In this document: positions 1 through 10,946 of the stretch, piece after piece
Numbering within the stretch: position 1 is the first letter of the stretch
Layout of the letters: the number at the start of each line of letters is the position of its first letter
NCBI GenBank assembly: GCA_007922305.1
Contig: ML677333.1
Coordinates: forward strand, 15,336,676 to 15,400,675
Length of the DNA stretch: 64,000 nt
Direction: 5' to 3'
Source of the DNA: Dermatemys mawii
Taxonomy: Eukaryota; Chordata; Testudines; Dermatemydidae
Position numbers and translations under genes: made by a program
The notes under the pieces: generated by a model
Told to the model about the DNA's origin: nothing
Seen by the model: only the letters and a program-made list of their open reading frames with translations
Databases searched by the model: none

Positions 1-621
1 ACAATTTACTTTTATTTTCTTGTACCAATTCTGACTCTTGTGCTTCATTACTTGTAATCACTTCAAGTCTATTTTTCTGTATTTAATACACATTTTTATT
101 GTTTTATATAGGCCAACATGTTTGATTGAAGTGTTTGGGAAGCGCCATTTGGGATAACAGGATTTGTACATATCATTTTCTATTAATAAAATGACAGACT
201 TTATATGAGTGTGTATTGTCTAGGAGAGTGCTGAGTAGTACAAGATACACATTTCAGGGAGAATGTCTGGGACTGGAGATTTGCTGGTGTTGCTCTTCAG
301 CGTAATTCAAGGGTGGATGGTTGCATACTACTCTTGCAGCATGACTGGGAGTAATTTACATGCTGGAGGCCATGTGTGAGGAAATCAGAAATGGCAACTC
401 TCACAGTGAAAAAGTGTAAAAGGCACCCCAGGTTGGAGAACTGAGGGGACACCACTGTTCATCAGTCCAGATTGCACCCTGGATAAAATTAATGGTCAAG
501 CCGTAGAGGTAGTAGATGAACTTAATTATCTGCATTTATATATGTACAAGGAGGGTGCTCCAAAGAAATCAAAAGAAGACTGAGAGGGCTTACTAAAGTG
601 TGGAAAAACTGATATCTCAGT
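1..621. other. Unassigned AT-rich DNA
   Basis: I see no gene, RNA or recognisable repeat here. Composition is AT-rich and stops occur in all frames. The right edge is set by the start of the inverted-repeat element that follows. Confidence 0.5.
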
Positions 622-914
622 CCTGGTCTACACTCGGGGATGGGGATCAATCTAAGATACACAATGTCAGCTATGAGAAGAGCATAGCTGAAGTTGACAT
701 AGTTAGATCGACTTACCACAGCATCTTCACGGCGGTGAGTTGATTGCTGCCACTCCCCTGTCGACTCCACCTATGCCTCTCACAGTGGTGGAGTACAGGA
801 GTCAACAAGAGAGTGCTCGGGGATTGATGTATCACATCTAGACTAGACGTGATAAATTGACCTCTGATTGATTGATCTCACAGCGTCGATCCCTGCTGTA
901 GTGTAGACCTGCCT
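622..914 (-). mobile_element. Inverted-repeat DNA transposon (MITE), family A, copy 1
   Basis: The left end contains GGTCTACACT and the right end contains AGTGTAGACC, so the termini form an inverted repeat. The inside carries GATCAATCTAAGATAC and a run of GTCGA/CGAC motifs. A second copy in the opposite orientation lies at 39973-40279: both share the 'agctgaagttg' and 'cttagatcga' stretches and the 'actctcccattgactc' region. No transposase is encoded, so this is a non-autonomous element. The ends match the GTCTACACT-type MITEs I associate with turtle genomes. The superfamily is uncertain, because no clean target duplication is visible for this copy. Confidence 0.6.
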
Positions 915-2197
915 TCCATGACTGAAGGTTTGACTGATGAAAAACTTATTTTTTTTATAGCAATTTATGAATGTGAATTCTGGGACACTAACACTGCTGG
1001 CAAGAAGAAAACTGAAGTCTTTGAGATGTGGGATTGGAGAAGACTCTTGCATATCTCCTGGATGAAAAAGAAGATAAACACTTATATTATAAATATTATT
1101 AGAGAGATGCAGATTCTGCTTTCAGAATCAACAGGATAAAACTGATGTACTTTTGTTCACAACAGATGTAGAGATGGAAATACCCTAGAGAAAGTTACCA
1201 TGGAAAGGAATCGTGATAGGTCATCATAGTAGGGGATGACCAGTGAGGAGATGGATAGATGGTGTGTGGCAGATCACAGGGAGGTCAGCTTCTCAGTGTG
1301 CAAAGTTAGTGATGGATCGAGAAGACTTCAGAAAATTCTGCTATGATGTCAACAGCATTCAGACATAAATAGATGAACTTTACTTTCTTAATATCTAATG
1401 TTATCGGTAGATCTGATCAAAATAAAACCCTGGATCTGAATATGCTCAAAGTTTAGGGAAGTTAAAATTCAAATTTAAATGTTATGCCTGATCCCCCTCT
1501 GTGTAAAAAGTCAAACTGAAACTCTAGATCCAAACACCCACATCCTTTGTGTGTATCTGAACTTGAGCTTTACAGCTCAGGCCCATCTCTAGTTAACATC
1601 ATCATCTGTTCAGGGAATGTTGTGTATGAAATCACTCTTGGAATATGAAACAAAGTCAGAAGAAAATTATTATTTTAAATAAATCTGGCAAGAAATAAAT
1701 TGTTCCTGACCTGTTTCTATTAGGGAGCTCAAACTTGATTAATTCTTGGCCTGGATATGCTTTTACCTCCGGCAATTACATGCCACTATTACAGTGATTA
1801 TTTTATAAAAGCTAATAAACACTATCTGGAGTTAATATTTGCTCCCAAGGAAAGTTTGCCAAGAGCTTAGAAGAAGTTTACAGAAGATTTTGCCCATTAG
1901 ATTTGTGTACAACATTTGAAATGCCAAAATCCTTTTAGCATCATTAATCACAAAAATGCAATGTAAAAACAGTTGTACCTAATAAAGCTGTAATCTGATA
2001 CAAAAATAGGCAAACCCTTAGGAATTTAACACAATAGGCCAAAAGCTGTCCATTCCAAATGTGTTCCAGTAATGCTGCTATTGATTCAACTTTGAAAAGC
2101 CTTCTGTTCTTTTAAAATAAATATGTAGATAAAACAGGGCTTTATTTTTTACAGTACAGCTGTATTAATCATTCCATACACAGAGACTGTCATATAT
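915..2197. other. Unassigned AT-rich DNA
   Basis: No gene or recognisable repeat is visible. A 73-codon open frame at 918-1139 has no family resemblance and a composition no different from its surroundings. Confidence 0.5.
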
Positions 2198-2575
2198 ATA
2201 GGGCCCTATCAAATTCATGGCCCGTTTTGACTAATTTCACAATCACAGGATTTTTTAAATCGTACATTTCATGATTTCAGAAATTTAAATCTGAAATTTC
2301 ACGGGGTTGTAATTGTAAGGGGTCCCAAAAAGGGGCTGTGGGGAGGTCACAAGGTTATTGGGGGGAGAGGGGTGCGGTACTTCTACCCTTACTTTTGCGC
2401 TGCTGATGCCTGCTACACTGCCTTCAGAGTTGGGCAGCTGGAGAGCGGTGGCTGCTGGCTGGGAGCCCAGCTCTGTATTGCTACCCTTACTTCTGCACTG
2501 CTGCTGGTGGCGGCACTGCCTTCAGAGCCGCCTATGGTCCATTGGATCTCCTGCTCACCGTTGTGCTGCTGCTGA
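2198..2575 (+). mobile_element. Half of a palindromic DNA transposon, family E, copy 1
   Basis: The element opens with GGGCCCTATCAAATTCATGG, followed by an AT-rich stretch with 'atttcatgatttcagaaattt'. It then turns GC-rich with 'tacccttacttctgcactgctgctgg' type sequence. The same order recurs at 43559-44293 as a full palindrome and at 38805-39147 in reverse. Only the left half is present here; the matching right terminus (AATTTGGTAGGGCCC-like) is not found downstream. The element encodes nothing. Open frames of up to 123 codons inside the GC-rich part are composition effects. Confidence 0.6.
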
Positions 2576-3436
2576 GAGAGGGGAGCACAGGGGCAGGAGA
2601 GGGAAGGGAGGGCTCACTCTCTGTGCAACCTCTTTTCAGCTTGCCTTTTTGCACTCCCAGGATAGCAGTTCTAAGGCTCTTGGGACTTCTGCACTCAGAG
2701 GCTGTGTGGAGGGATGGCATGTCATCTAATGTGACAGCACAGGGAGTAAATCAGGACAGAATTTCTAATCCAGCTTTCTGAAGTTTCCTTAATGTAAAGT
2801 TGCAGGAAGTCTGATGCTGCCATTAACCCTGTCAATACCATACAGCACATCATGGAGGAGGCATGCTGTCAGCCTCCTGCTTTGCCTGTGAATGTGTTGT
2901 ATATAGACTGAGCTCTTAGGATGGGTGAGGAACCGGCCTCTCTCTGTAGATAAGGTGGTTGTTATAGTAGTCTGGATGGGTAATGCATTTGCTTTTAGAA
3001 GCTGAAGTGGTGCTCTTAAATGTTTTCAGAAGCTGTTGGGTTTGCCAAGGACTCTGTCATCAATACAGCATTTACTTTATTTATTTTGCTATTGCCAGAG
3101 CCTAGCTTTCACTTTGGGGCCAACATTCCCTCCATAATTTTGACTTCCCTACTGCTAACTTCATTTTTGCATTCTCTGTCTGGATAGGAAGCCATGACTT
3201 GGCTCTGTTAGCTGCCCAACAAGAGGAAAACTTACATTTGTCATGTGGCAGACCCAGCAATGATCAGTACTGCTTTTCCACACCATTGGGCTTGCTAAGT
3301 GCATAATGGTTAATGAAAAGCTTCACATTTAGGTTGTAAATGCAGATCTATAAACAAAGATGTGAGGTACAGCTACAAAGAGCTAGCTCCTCAGCTGGTG
3401 TAAATCAGCATAGCTCCACAGAAATCCCAGTAATGG
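2576..3436. other. Unassigned DNA with one short dispersed repeat
   Basis: Mostly unique sequence. At about 3380-3430 there is a 'ctcagctggtgtaaatcagcatagctcc' stretch, a short repeat type that recurs in inverted-repeat form at 50995-51060. Nothing else is recognised. Confidence 0.4.
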
Positions 3437-3511
3437 GACTTTCATAGCTCAGGGGATTGGTAGTGCCTCTGGAGTCTTTATCTCCCAGTTGTTGATTCAA
3501 ATCCTGACCAT
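3437..3511 (+). repeat. tRNA-like SINE head
   Basis: The sequence 'tagctcaggggattgg' resembles a tRNA A box (RNA polymerase III internal promoter). About 45 bases later, 'gattcaaatcc' resembles the B box (GGTTCGAATCC). The spacing and order are those of a tRNA-derived SINE head. The body that would follow is not distinguishable from the minus-strand LINE tail that starts immediately downstream. It is too diverged to be a working tRNA. Confidence 0.45.
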
Positions 3512-3970
3512 TCTGGATTTGTTAATGTTATTTTTATTACCGTAACACCTAGCAGCCCTAGTTCTTGAGCAGACTCCATACTGTGCAGGCATTGTACAAA
3601 CACCGAACAAAATGACTGCCCTGCCCCCAAAGTGCATAAGTGTGTAAGTATAAAACTAGAGACAACAGATGGATACAGACAGAAGGGGGAGTACCAGGAA
3701 ACAATGAGGCAATATTGGTCAGCATGATAGGCTGTTGCCTCAGCACACCAGCGGCCTAACCATTGCCAAGGATTTTTGGTAGGCATCACAGCAAAGGACA
3801 GTTTTAAGGTGGGACTTAAAGGAGGACAATGAGGTAGCTTTGTATATTTTTACAGAGAGGGGCAGTATGAGTGAAAGCATGTAGGAATTTATTTGAAAAT
3901 TTAGCAAATGGATGAAGGAAGTTGGCATCATGGGCTGATCAGAGGTGGGAATAGATATCTCAATAGTGAA
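3512..3970 (-). repeat. L2-like LINE 3' region, minus strand
   Basis: This block matches 32706-32960 and 52090-52330 closely. Shared landmarks in order are a 'tattattaccgtaacacctag'-type end, 'gcattgtacaaacac', 'agagacaacagatggatacag', 'caatgaggcaatattggtcagcatgatag', 'ctcagcacaccag' and 'ttttggtaggcatcac'. In the longest copy the block continues into minus-strand reverse-transcriptase sequence, so it is read as the 3' part of an L2-like LINE lying in reverse. It contains no intact frame. Confidence 0.6.
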
Positions 3971-5133
3971 TGAAAAAATAGTGTTGTTAATGGTATGTCA
4001 ACATTTATAGCTATTAGAAAAAGTTTATAGCCTTCCTCGATCTTCTCATCTACTGTGTGGCAATACAATAAATATTCGATGTAAATATTAATTCCCTTGC
4101 ACATTGGGTTTAATTTGGATAGCTAAATTATTGTAATATTATTTTGTTGTTCAGCTATGAAGCTCCATGTGAGAGCACATTTCTTGACTAAAAAGGTCCT
4201 TATGTGGCTTCTAAGAGGTAGAAATGATATTCTGTTAAGTATTTAAATTTTTAAAAGTGCATAAATATCCTTCTTTTTGTTGTTTGTTCCACTGCAAGGG
4301 ACCAGTGCTGAACACAACACGCTATTTCAGTGCTATATACTTGGAATGAATCTGAACAGCTTATTGCCAATTTGCCATGTGGTTTTCATATACATAAAAT
4401 AAATGGCAGCAAATTAGACTTTACTGCTCATCTTTTTAAACATGTATCACTTTAATAAACGTATCTTTAGTCATCCCTGCAGGACGCAGCATGGATAGCA
4501 CCTACTGCTGTTTTTTAGTCACAAAATTAAGGGCAGATTTTTCTACCTTTGCTAATGGAGTCAGTACAGGTGTTTGAATGTAGTTTTTACTTAATACCTG
4601 CAGATGACAACAGATAGTCCCATGTCTCTGAAGATCCCCTGATTTCTTCCCAGACCTCAGGGGATGTGCAGGTTTAGGGATGAAACACTTGCTTAGGTCT
4701 GTGGTGAACATTCCCAGGCCTGCTGATGGAAGAATTCCTAGGCAATTCCTTGAATCCAAGTTCACAGAGATTCCCTGCAACTCTGGTGGGACAAAAAATA
4801 TACTTATGGAGAAGATAAACTGTTTTGAAAAGGGCAATAGCATAAAGTTAAATGAAATAACACAAATTTAATTTATTTGGAAACATAGAGAATGTTCTTT
4901 CCAAGGACAAGTAATGTAACCCAGAATAAAAGGAGAAAACTGAATGAAATTAGAAACTTTGTATTATAAAAGAAGTAATTCTGGTAACTGTGGTTCCTGC
5001 CCTTGCTGAGAGCTCATGTCAGTGATCATGGGACAAGTTGAATGCAAATAAGCTTTGGGAAAGAAATATCCATGCATAAAAAGCTCAAGTTGAGCATCAA
5101 ACTTTGTTCTGAGTGACACCCATGCAACCCTAC
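3971..5133. other. Unassigned AT-rich DNA
   Basis: No gene or repeat family is recognised. Open frames on both strands around 4500-4870 overlap each other and show no motif. Confidence 0.5.
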
Positions 5134-5207
5134 TGAAATATATATTTAAATATATACCAGAACATAATCCTGAAATATATATTTAAATATATACCAGAAC
5201 ATAATCC
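5134..5207. repeat. Two identical 37-bp tandem units
   Basis: A 37-bp unit beginning TGAAATATATATTTAAATAT and ending in CATAATCC occurs at 5134-5170 and again at 5171-5207 without a mismatch. The start of each unit is a near-palindromic AT tract. Confidence 0.95.
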
Positions 5208-5247
5208 TGAAGCCAAACATGCTGCAACTCTAGCCAGTTACTGTCTT

Positions 5248-5560
5248 ATTCTTTCTCGAAGGCTTTGCCTACAGTGTGAGCTCAGGGTGTCTTCCCCCTA
5301 CTTGTGTACCTATACTAGCACTAGCTGTCATTGGGCTAGCATGAGTATAAATAGCAGTTTAGCTGTAATAGCACAGACAGTGGCACTAAAGACTTGCTGC
5401 GTACTTACCCACCAGTTTCAGGAGGATTGATCTCAGCCTGGCTCAGCTGTGCTGCTACTGAAGCTACAGTGCTCTTCATACTTGAGCTAGCACAATATGT
5501 GTGCATGGCCAGCACCCCAGGCTCATAATGCAGGTGTAGCCTATGTTATTCTTTCATCCT
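5248..5560. mobile_element. Probable inverted-repeat element (MITE-like)
   Basis: The left edge reads 'gcctacagtgtgagctc'. The right edge, 'gctcataatgcaggtgtagcc', is a partial inverted repeat of it (about 11 of 15 positions). The interior contains repeated 'gctagc' and 'actagcac' words, as in other CTACACTG-ended turtle elements. No target duplication is clear, so the boundaries are approximate. Confidence 0.35.
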
Positions 5561-7760
5561 GCCAGGATTACTATTGCATCAAACAGTTTCATAATAGGGC
5601 TGTGACCAAATCATGCTGTTAGTATGAAGCGGCTGATCTCCATATATATATGACAAAACTTAAAAAAAAATTCTGTCACACCCTGAAACCTTCAGAATAA
5701 TTTGGATAGAACTGACAAACAAACTTCTGTCCACCCATCTTATGCCAGAGTTTAAATCATAAGAGGGCAGAGAAGTGTTGGCTTCTTACTTTGTGGTTAC
5801 GAACAAGTTCTCAACCTACCTCACTCACATGCATGCACATACTCACCTGTATTGTTTGTCTAGCTGGGAAGATCACCCAGTAGTCACAAATAATTGACAC
5901 TCGCATGTAGTTACTTTATTTCATCTGGCAGCAGCAACTGATAGACATCTGCTCCATCATAATTATCCCATTCCTAACTTCTAACGTTCCTTTGTGGAGT
6001 TATATTTTAGTCTGGATCAATGCACTGCTGGTTGATAGTAGACTGGTACTGAGCCAGAAAGTCAGTGCTTAACCCAGAATCTATGCTTCCTGGGAGTAAA
6101 GAACTCAGGGATCAGATATTGTACATTTACGCTGCTTCCAAGTTTACAGTGAAGCAGTCAGCTGGGGGGATGGAAAACATTAATAAATTCAATTTGGATT
6201 CTGTTCCCCATAGTTTCTTTTTCTTCAACTTAGCCAGTTGGGAACACCATTTAAAACATTGGACTCTGTCTTTACAGCCCTACAAACTGCAGGCTATAAA
6301 GTCCGTAAAATTGTACCTAAAACAACTCTTATTTTAGAAATGTGGGTTCATTTAGGGGCTGCATGGTTGGGAGGATAGCTCTAATAAGATACATGTGGTG
6401 AGCCAAGGAAGGTGATGGTGATGCTATTTGTTTTCTGTGCGCTTTCCCTCTAAATTTCAGGGCTGCCAAGTTTTATATTTTCCTGCTCCCAGTTGAGATG
6501 TCACAGATTCTGCTGGACTACAGGAAATTTACTGATACCAGCCACGGGAAGTCTTTGTGGTCCTGTTTTGCCAGTGGCCTCTCTGCCTCTCACTGTTCCT
6601 CTGGCTGGTTCATAGTAGAGAAGAAACTGCCAAGAGGAGGAGCAGGAGGAAGCTGATGACATTGGGAAAGAGGTAAGAGGCCCCGTACTGGTGCCAGGCT
6701 GCCTCCCAGTTTATCCCATCCCTCCAAGAAAGGAAGCTTAACCCCAGATATGCAGCCTTCAGTTTACCCCAGTGAGCTCTTTCCAGCAACCCCCTTTCAG
6801 CTGATCAGGATGGAGGTGGTCTAGTCTAATGGCTGGAGTGGGCAACAGGCCAAGCGGCCAGCGTCAGAGCCATAGTCAATCGTTGGGAGCCAAAGTCACT
6901 GGTAAAACTGAGAGGCAGAAACAGAAATGGATTTGTGCATATTTATGGGAAGATCTTCCCAAATGTGAGGGTTAGCATATATAGCCACAGAATTACTTGC
7001 AGATTGGATATGCAGCTCTTAAAAAACCCCAAACCAATAGCACCTTTCTGCTTTGAAGTGCTGATAGTACTTCCTCCAGCCCCAAATGTCCTCCATGACT
7101 CATGACATTAACAACTCATGAGAGATGATGCTTAATGAACCAGGTGTTGCCATGTTATAACAGCCTTATTAGAGGTATTGCTAAGAATAATTTTCTACCT
7201 AGTCTGGAAGCAATGGGAAAAGGTAACTGGGTGAGCAGCAGGGGTCTGCAAACTACATAAGGAACAAAGCACAGACAAGAAATTATTCCATACTTTTAAA
7301 CTGCTAATTTTTTAACTGTTCAGTTAATCATTGTCAATTGAAACATGGTGTTTGTTAATTATTTGTGGGGGTTTTTTGGGCAAAATACCTATGATCAGAT
7401 CACAGAAAAAGAAATGATTTCTACAGATCCTAAGATCATAAGTCATTTAAACACTGTATTTTTAGCTTCAGTGAAACCCATATTTAACTTTAAACCTAGA
7501 GGGGATCAAAGTTTTGCTAATCTGTCAAACTATAGGTTATATTCAAAAAGGTGAACAAAACTAGTTCACGTTCATGAACTTTAAACTGGCATGTTATGTT
7601 TTTATTTACAGGTACTTACCACAAGATCCTTTAAATTTGCTGCAATGTTGCAGTTAAAATGTATCAGAAAAAAAAAACTTACATTGATTAGTATAGTCCA
7701 ATTGATTATTTTATTATTACTATAGGTTTTATGTAGCCTCGCCTTATGTAGCCCAAAAGA
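5561..7760. other. Unassigned AT-rich DNA
   Basis: About 2.2 kb in which I recognise no gene, RNA or repeat family. Open frames of 90 codons or less (for example 6065-6337) end without any motif. Confidence 0.45.
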
Positions 7761-8163
7761 AGAGATGCACCATTTGGTCCCCTGTGGGATCCACAGCCAA
7801 GTCCTGCACTGTTGACTTCTACTTGCAACAGCAGGGAAGATGAGGGGGATGTAACCTCCCCTACAAGTCACCATGACAACCCTCCTCCCTCAACCAATGG
7901 GAGGAAGGGAGACAACAGTAGTCACCTGCACTCCAGTTAGATGGCAGAGGACAGCCAGTCTGACTGCAAGCAGTCTCTGACCCTAGGAAGAGCCCCTGGT
8001 GCCTGGGAAAGCAGGAGGAAAGGTTATAAATAGCCCTGGTTGCCCCCACATGGCAGAGACCAACTGGGGAGCAAAAGAGAGAGAGAGAAGATCTCCCTAT
8101 AACCAGCCAGCACAGCACTTACTGGCCTGGTTTTAACGTCAGTTTGCAGATGAGCCTGAGGTG
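7761..8163 (+). promoter_or_regulatory. LTR-like or promoter-like block with CCAAT and TATA boxes (left part)
   Basis: The block is GC-richer than its surroundings. It contains ACCAATGGGAGG at about 7892 and GGTTATAAATAGCCC at about 8021, that is a CCAAT-type box about 130 bases before a good TATA box. An AGAGAGAGAGA stretch follows at about 8078. This layout would suit the promoter half of an LTR from a Gypsy-type or endogenous retroviral element. I see no TG...CA ends, primer-binding site or second LTR, so this is a suggestion only. A DNA transposon interrupts the block at 8164 and it resumes at 8523. Confidence 0.3.
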
Positions 8164-8530
8164 CAGACATGCCAAACCTGTGAAAAAAATTGGGCTTGTT
8201 TTTGGCTTAATTGGCTTGTGAATTGCTTGTTGGCTAGTTTTTGGCTTGTTTCTTGTTTGGCTTGTAGCTTGTTGCTTCTTTTTTTGATCAGCTCCTGGCA
8301 AGGAGGGAAAGCAGGGGCAAGGGAGGGGGGGGCAGAGAGTCAGGGGTGCACAGCGGGCTCACTACAGTCCCAAACAGCACACCGGGGGATCTAGTCACAT
8401 AGAGTGTTGGGGTTTTTAGGGACTGGCTTGTTTTGGCTTTGTTTTGAAATGGAATTAGCTTGATTTTTGGCTTCTTGTGAAAGTCAGGGTGCTTATTTAC
8501 CACATGAAAGTTGGCAACTGTGCTCAGGAG
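8156..8530. mobile_element. hAT-type non-autonomous element rich in GGCTTG, with imperfect 8-bp target duplication
   Basis: The element runs from 8164 to 8522 (359 bp). The left end is CAGACATGCCAAACCTG. The reverse complement of the right end is CACAGTTGCCAACTTTC, so the termini form a short inverted repeat built on TGCCAA. Flanking octamers are CTGAGGTG (8156-8163) and CTCAGGAG (8523-8530), matching at 6 of 8 positions, which fits the 8-bp target duplication of hAT transposases. The plus strand carries many GGCTTG and TTGGCTT words in the first and last hundred bases. No protein is encoded. Confidence 0.65.
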
Positions 8531-8810
8531 GACACAATCTATTCCTCCTGCCAGCAACAGGAAGAGACAGCTTGTCTCCTACAGCTGGCTTGCCCTACAG
8601 TCAGCCTGCCCCAGATCCAGGATTGTGGATCCAGAGGCCTGACCTGTTTTTCTGAACACATAAGTTCCAAGCTTTAAAGACTATCAGAACTGTTCCAGAA
8701 GGGAGTGGTACTTAGTACCTCTCCAGCCATCCCCAGAGAGGACCTGCTGGCCTGCACCAGTCTCTTGACCACTCAGCCAGAAGAGGAACCTCAGTGAATA
8801 CCCTGTATTA
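8531..8810 (+). other. Continuation of the LTR-like block after the inserted element
   Basis: Composition returns to that of 7761-8163, and the sequence reads on from the duplicated octamer, so this is inferred to be the right part of one block split by the hAT-type insertion. No polyadenylation signal or terminal CA is obvious, and the boundary is approximate. Confidence 0.3.
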
Positions 8811-9557
8811 TCATATAAAAGGGTACTTAGAGTTTAATCTTGCACCATTAAGGCACACTGAATCTGCAAAGACTTGTGTCTACTTAGATCAAGACCTGCA
8901 CTCCAGTTCACAGTATAATTAAGTGCAGCATTTCCCTACAGGCCTGCAACATGTTTCCATGTGAGCCACCTGGGTATCTGAGTTGGAGGGGACAAATGGA
9001 ACCGAGAGGGGGAGACACTTCTGGTTAGAAATGTTGGGGAGTGTGTGGTCACATGACCTAGTGTGCTTGCCAGCATAGCCTTTAATAATTAAAAAGCATT
9101 ATTAATCTCTAATTGTTTAATATTTTATTGATTATGTATTCTTTTTAATGAAGTCCTTACATAAAGTTTATATTTATTGTTTGTAAGTTCTTCGCTTGGG
9201 TGAGTTTGAGTTCAAGTGTGGAAGCAATTTCCTTAGTGTGACTAAACTCATGGAGACACTGCCAAGTAGCTTTATTCTTTAGCATACCAGGAGGAGGAAT
9301 TGAGCCCCTATCAGCAGCACTGTGAAATGAACCCAGGTGACAGAAAATTTGGAACACCAAAAGACTGTGAGGTTTCCTCTCCTGTTTGCATATCATACAG
9401 GTACTAAGCCAGCTCAAAAAGGGGAATTAAATTATTTGCAAAATGCAGCACTCTGACCACTACTGTAAAAGACAAATCTTCTCAAGCTTTTTAATCATTC
9501 TTCCAACATTTCTGAAGAAGGAATAATGCTCCTCTATAGTGCTCATTAAAAGAAGAG
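8811..9557. other. Unassigned AT-rich DNA
   Basis: No gene or repeat family is recognised. Confidence 0.45.
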
Positions 9558-9755
9558 CTTGCACTAGCTCCCCTCTTATATGAGACAGTAAGCGCAATCG
9601 AGAAGATGTTGGAAGGCAAAGCACCTGGACTGGATGGGATTCTAGCAGAGATCTATAAACAGCATGGCTACCACATTATAAGGCATCTCATGTAGCTCTT
9701 CCACTTTATCTGGGAGTGAGAGTTAGTGCCACAGGATTTCAAGGATACCAGGATA
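9558..9755 (+). pseudogene. LINE reverse-transcriptase fragment, RTE-like
   Basis: In one frame the sequence translates to a recognisable reverse-transcriptase fingers segment: GKAPGLDGILAEIYKQHGY, then a block ending LFHFIWE, a stop, then ELVPQDFKDT. The GKAPG.DGI.AEIYK pattern followed by LF..IW and VPQDFKD is typical of RTE-like and related LINE reverse transcriptases and differs from the CR1 copies in this window. Two in-frame stops (at 'atgtag' and 'gagtga') show it is dead. It is cut at both ends. The right end abuts CR1 sequence. Confidence 0.6.
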
Positions 9756-10535
9756 GCTTAGTAAGGCTTTTGACACAATCTCACAAGACAATCTAATAAG
9801 CAAACAGGGAAAACATGATCTAGACAAAATTACTGTAAGGGTATGTTTACAACTGGTTGAAAGGCTTTTACTCAAAAAGCAGTTATAAAGGGTTAGCTCT
9901 CAAACTGGGGGCATATAGATAATGGTGTCCAACAAAGGTCTGGCTTGGGTCCAGTACTATTCAACATTTTCATTAATGACTTGGATAATGGAGTGGAGAG
10001 TATGCTTATAAAATTTGCAAATGACCTCAAGCTGGGAAGGGTTGTTAGCACTTTGGAGGACAGGATTAGAATTCAAAGTGACCTTGACAAACTGGAGAAT
10101 TGGTCTGAAATCAACAAGATGAAATTCAATACAGACAAGTGCAAAGTACTAAACTTAGGAAGGAAAAATCAATACGCAACTAGAAAATGGGGAATAACTG
10201 CCTAGGCAGTATTATGAAAAGTATCTGGGGTTATAGTGGATCACAAATCGAACATGAGCGAACCAGGTCATGCAGTTGCAAAAAAGGCAATTATCGTTCT
10301 GGGGTGTATTAACAGAAGTGTCTAATGTAAAACCTGGGAGGTAATTGTCCTGCTTTACTTTGGCACTGGAGAAGCCTCAGCTGGAGTAGCATGTCCAGTT
10401 TTGGTCACCACACTTTAAGAAAGAGGTGGAGAAATAGGAGAGAGGAAAGCAACAAAAATGATGATAGATTTAGTAAACCTGATTATGAGGAAAGATTAAG
10501 AAATAGGGCATGTTTTAGTCTTGAGAAGAAAAAAA
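9756..10535 (+). pseudogene. CR1 LINE reverse-transcriptase remnant
   Basis: The copy starts inside the palm domain (KAFDTISQDNLISKQ), passes GPVLFNIFINDLDNGVES at about 9945, and carries the catalytic box as IKFANDLKLG. The FADD aspartate pair is therefore altered to FAND. C-terminal CR1 motifs follow (KLENWSEINKMKFNTDKCKV, then an RVQRRATKMI-like block around 10440). Reading frame is lost several times. The first 86-codon open piece spans 9945-10205. It directly follows an RTE-like fragment and is followed by an L2-like tail. Confidence 0.8.
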
Positions 10536-10611
10536 CAGCCTTTAAATATGTTAAGGGCTTTTGTAATAATTTTAAAAGACTTTGGCAAGAACTGAAGGAA
10601 GTCCTCTTTCA

Positions 10612-10946
10612 TTGCCCATTTCAAATCTCTCCTAAAAAAACCCTCACCTACAGTGATACCTACCAGAAATGACTATAATTTTGATGAGAATACAAAAAAT
10701 GTAAACAAAAAATAAAACCAAATTACCAGTAAGTAGAATACCTAATTAAATCATCACTTGATTTTGTCAATGTAATTCTGTAATTCTCTCATAATTCTCT
10801 CATCCACCCATTTTTACATTTGCAATTACCCCAATTTACATGTCATGTCGTACTGTATACATTGTAAACAGCTTGGGCAGGGGACTATCCTCCTTTGTGT
10901 TCTCTAGGGCAATAGAGTGCCCCGGGTGCTATGGAAGTAATAAAAA
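10612..10946 (+). repeat. L2-like LINE or SINE 3' tail, plus strand
   Basis: Opens with 'tttcaaatctctcctaaaa...ctcacctacagtgatacctacc', the sense-strand equivalent of the family seen in reverse at 3512-3970 and 52090-52880. It ends with 'tgggcaggggactat', 'gccccgggtgctatggaagtaataaaaaaac', the usual tail order of this family. Confidence 0.5.

Noticed and set aside
522..770. 82-codon minus-strand frame resembling the plus-strand frame at 40111-40419
   Set aside because: The resemblance is real but comes from two copies of MITE family A; the shared text is non-coding element sequence.
2358..2729. 123-codon frame on the plus strand
   Set aside because: Inside or just beyond the GC-rich half of a family E transposon; low-complexity peptide.
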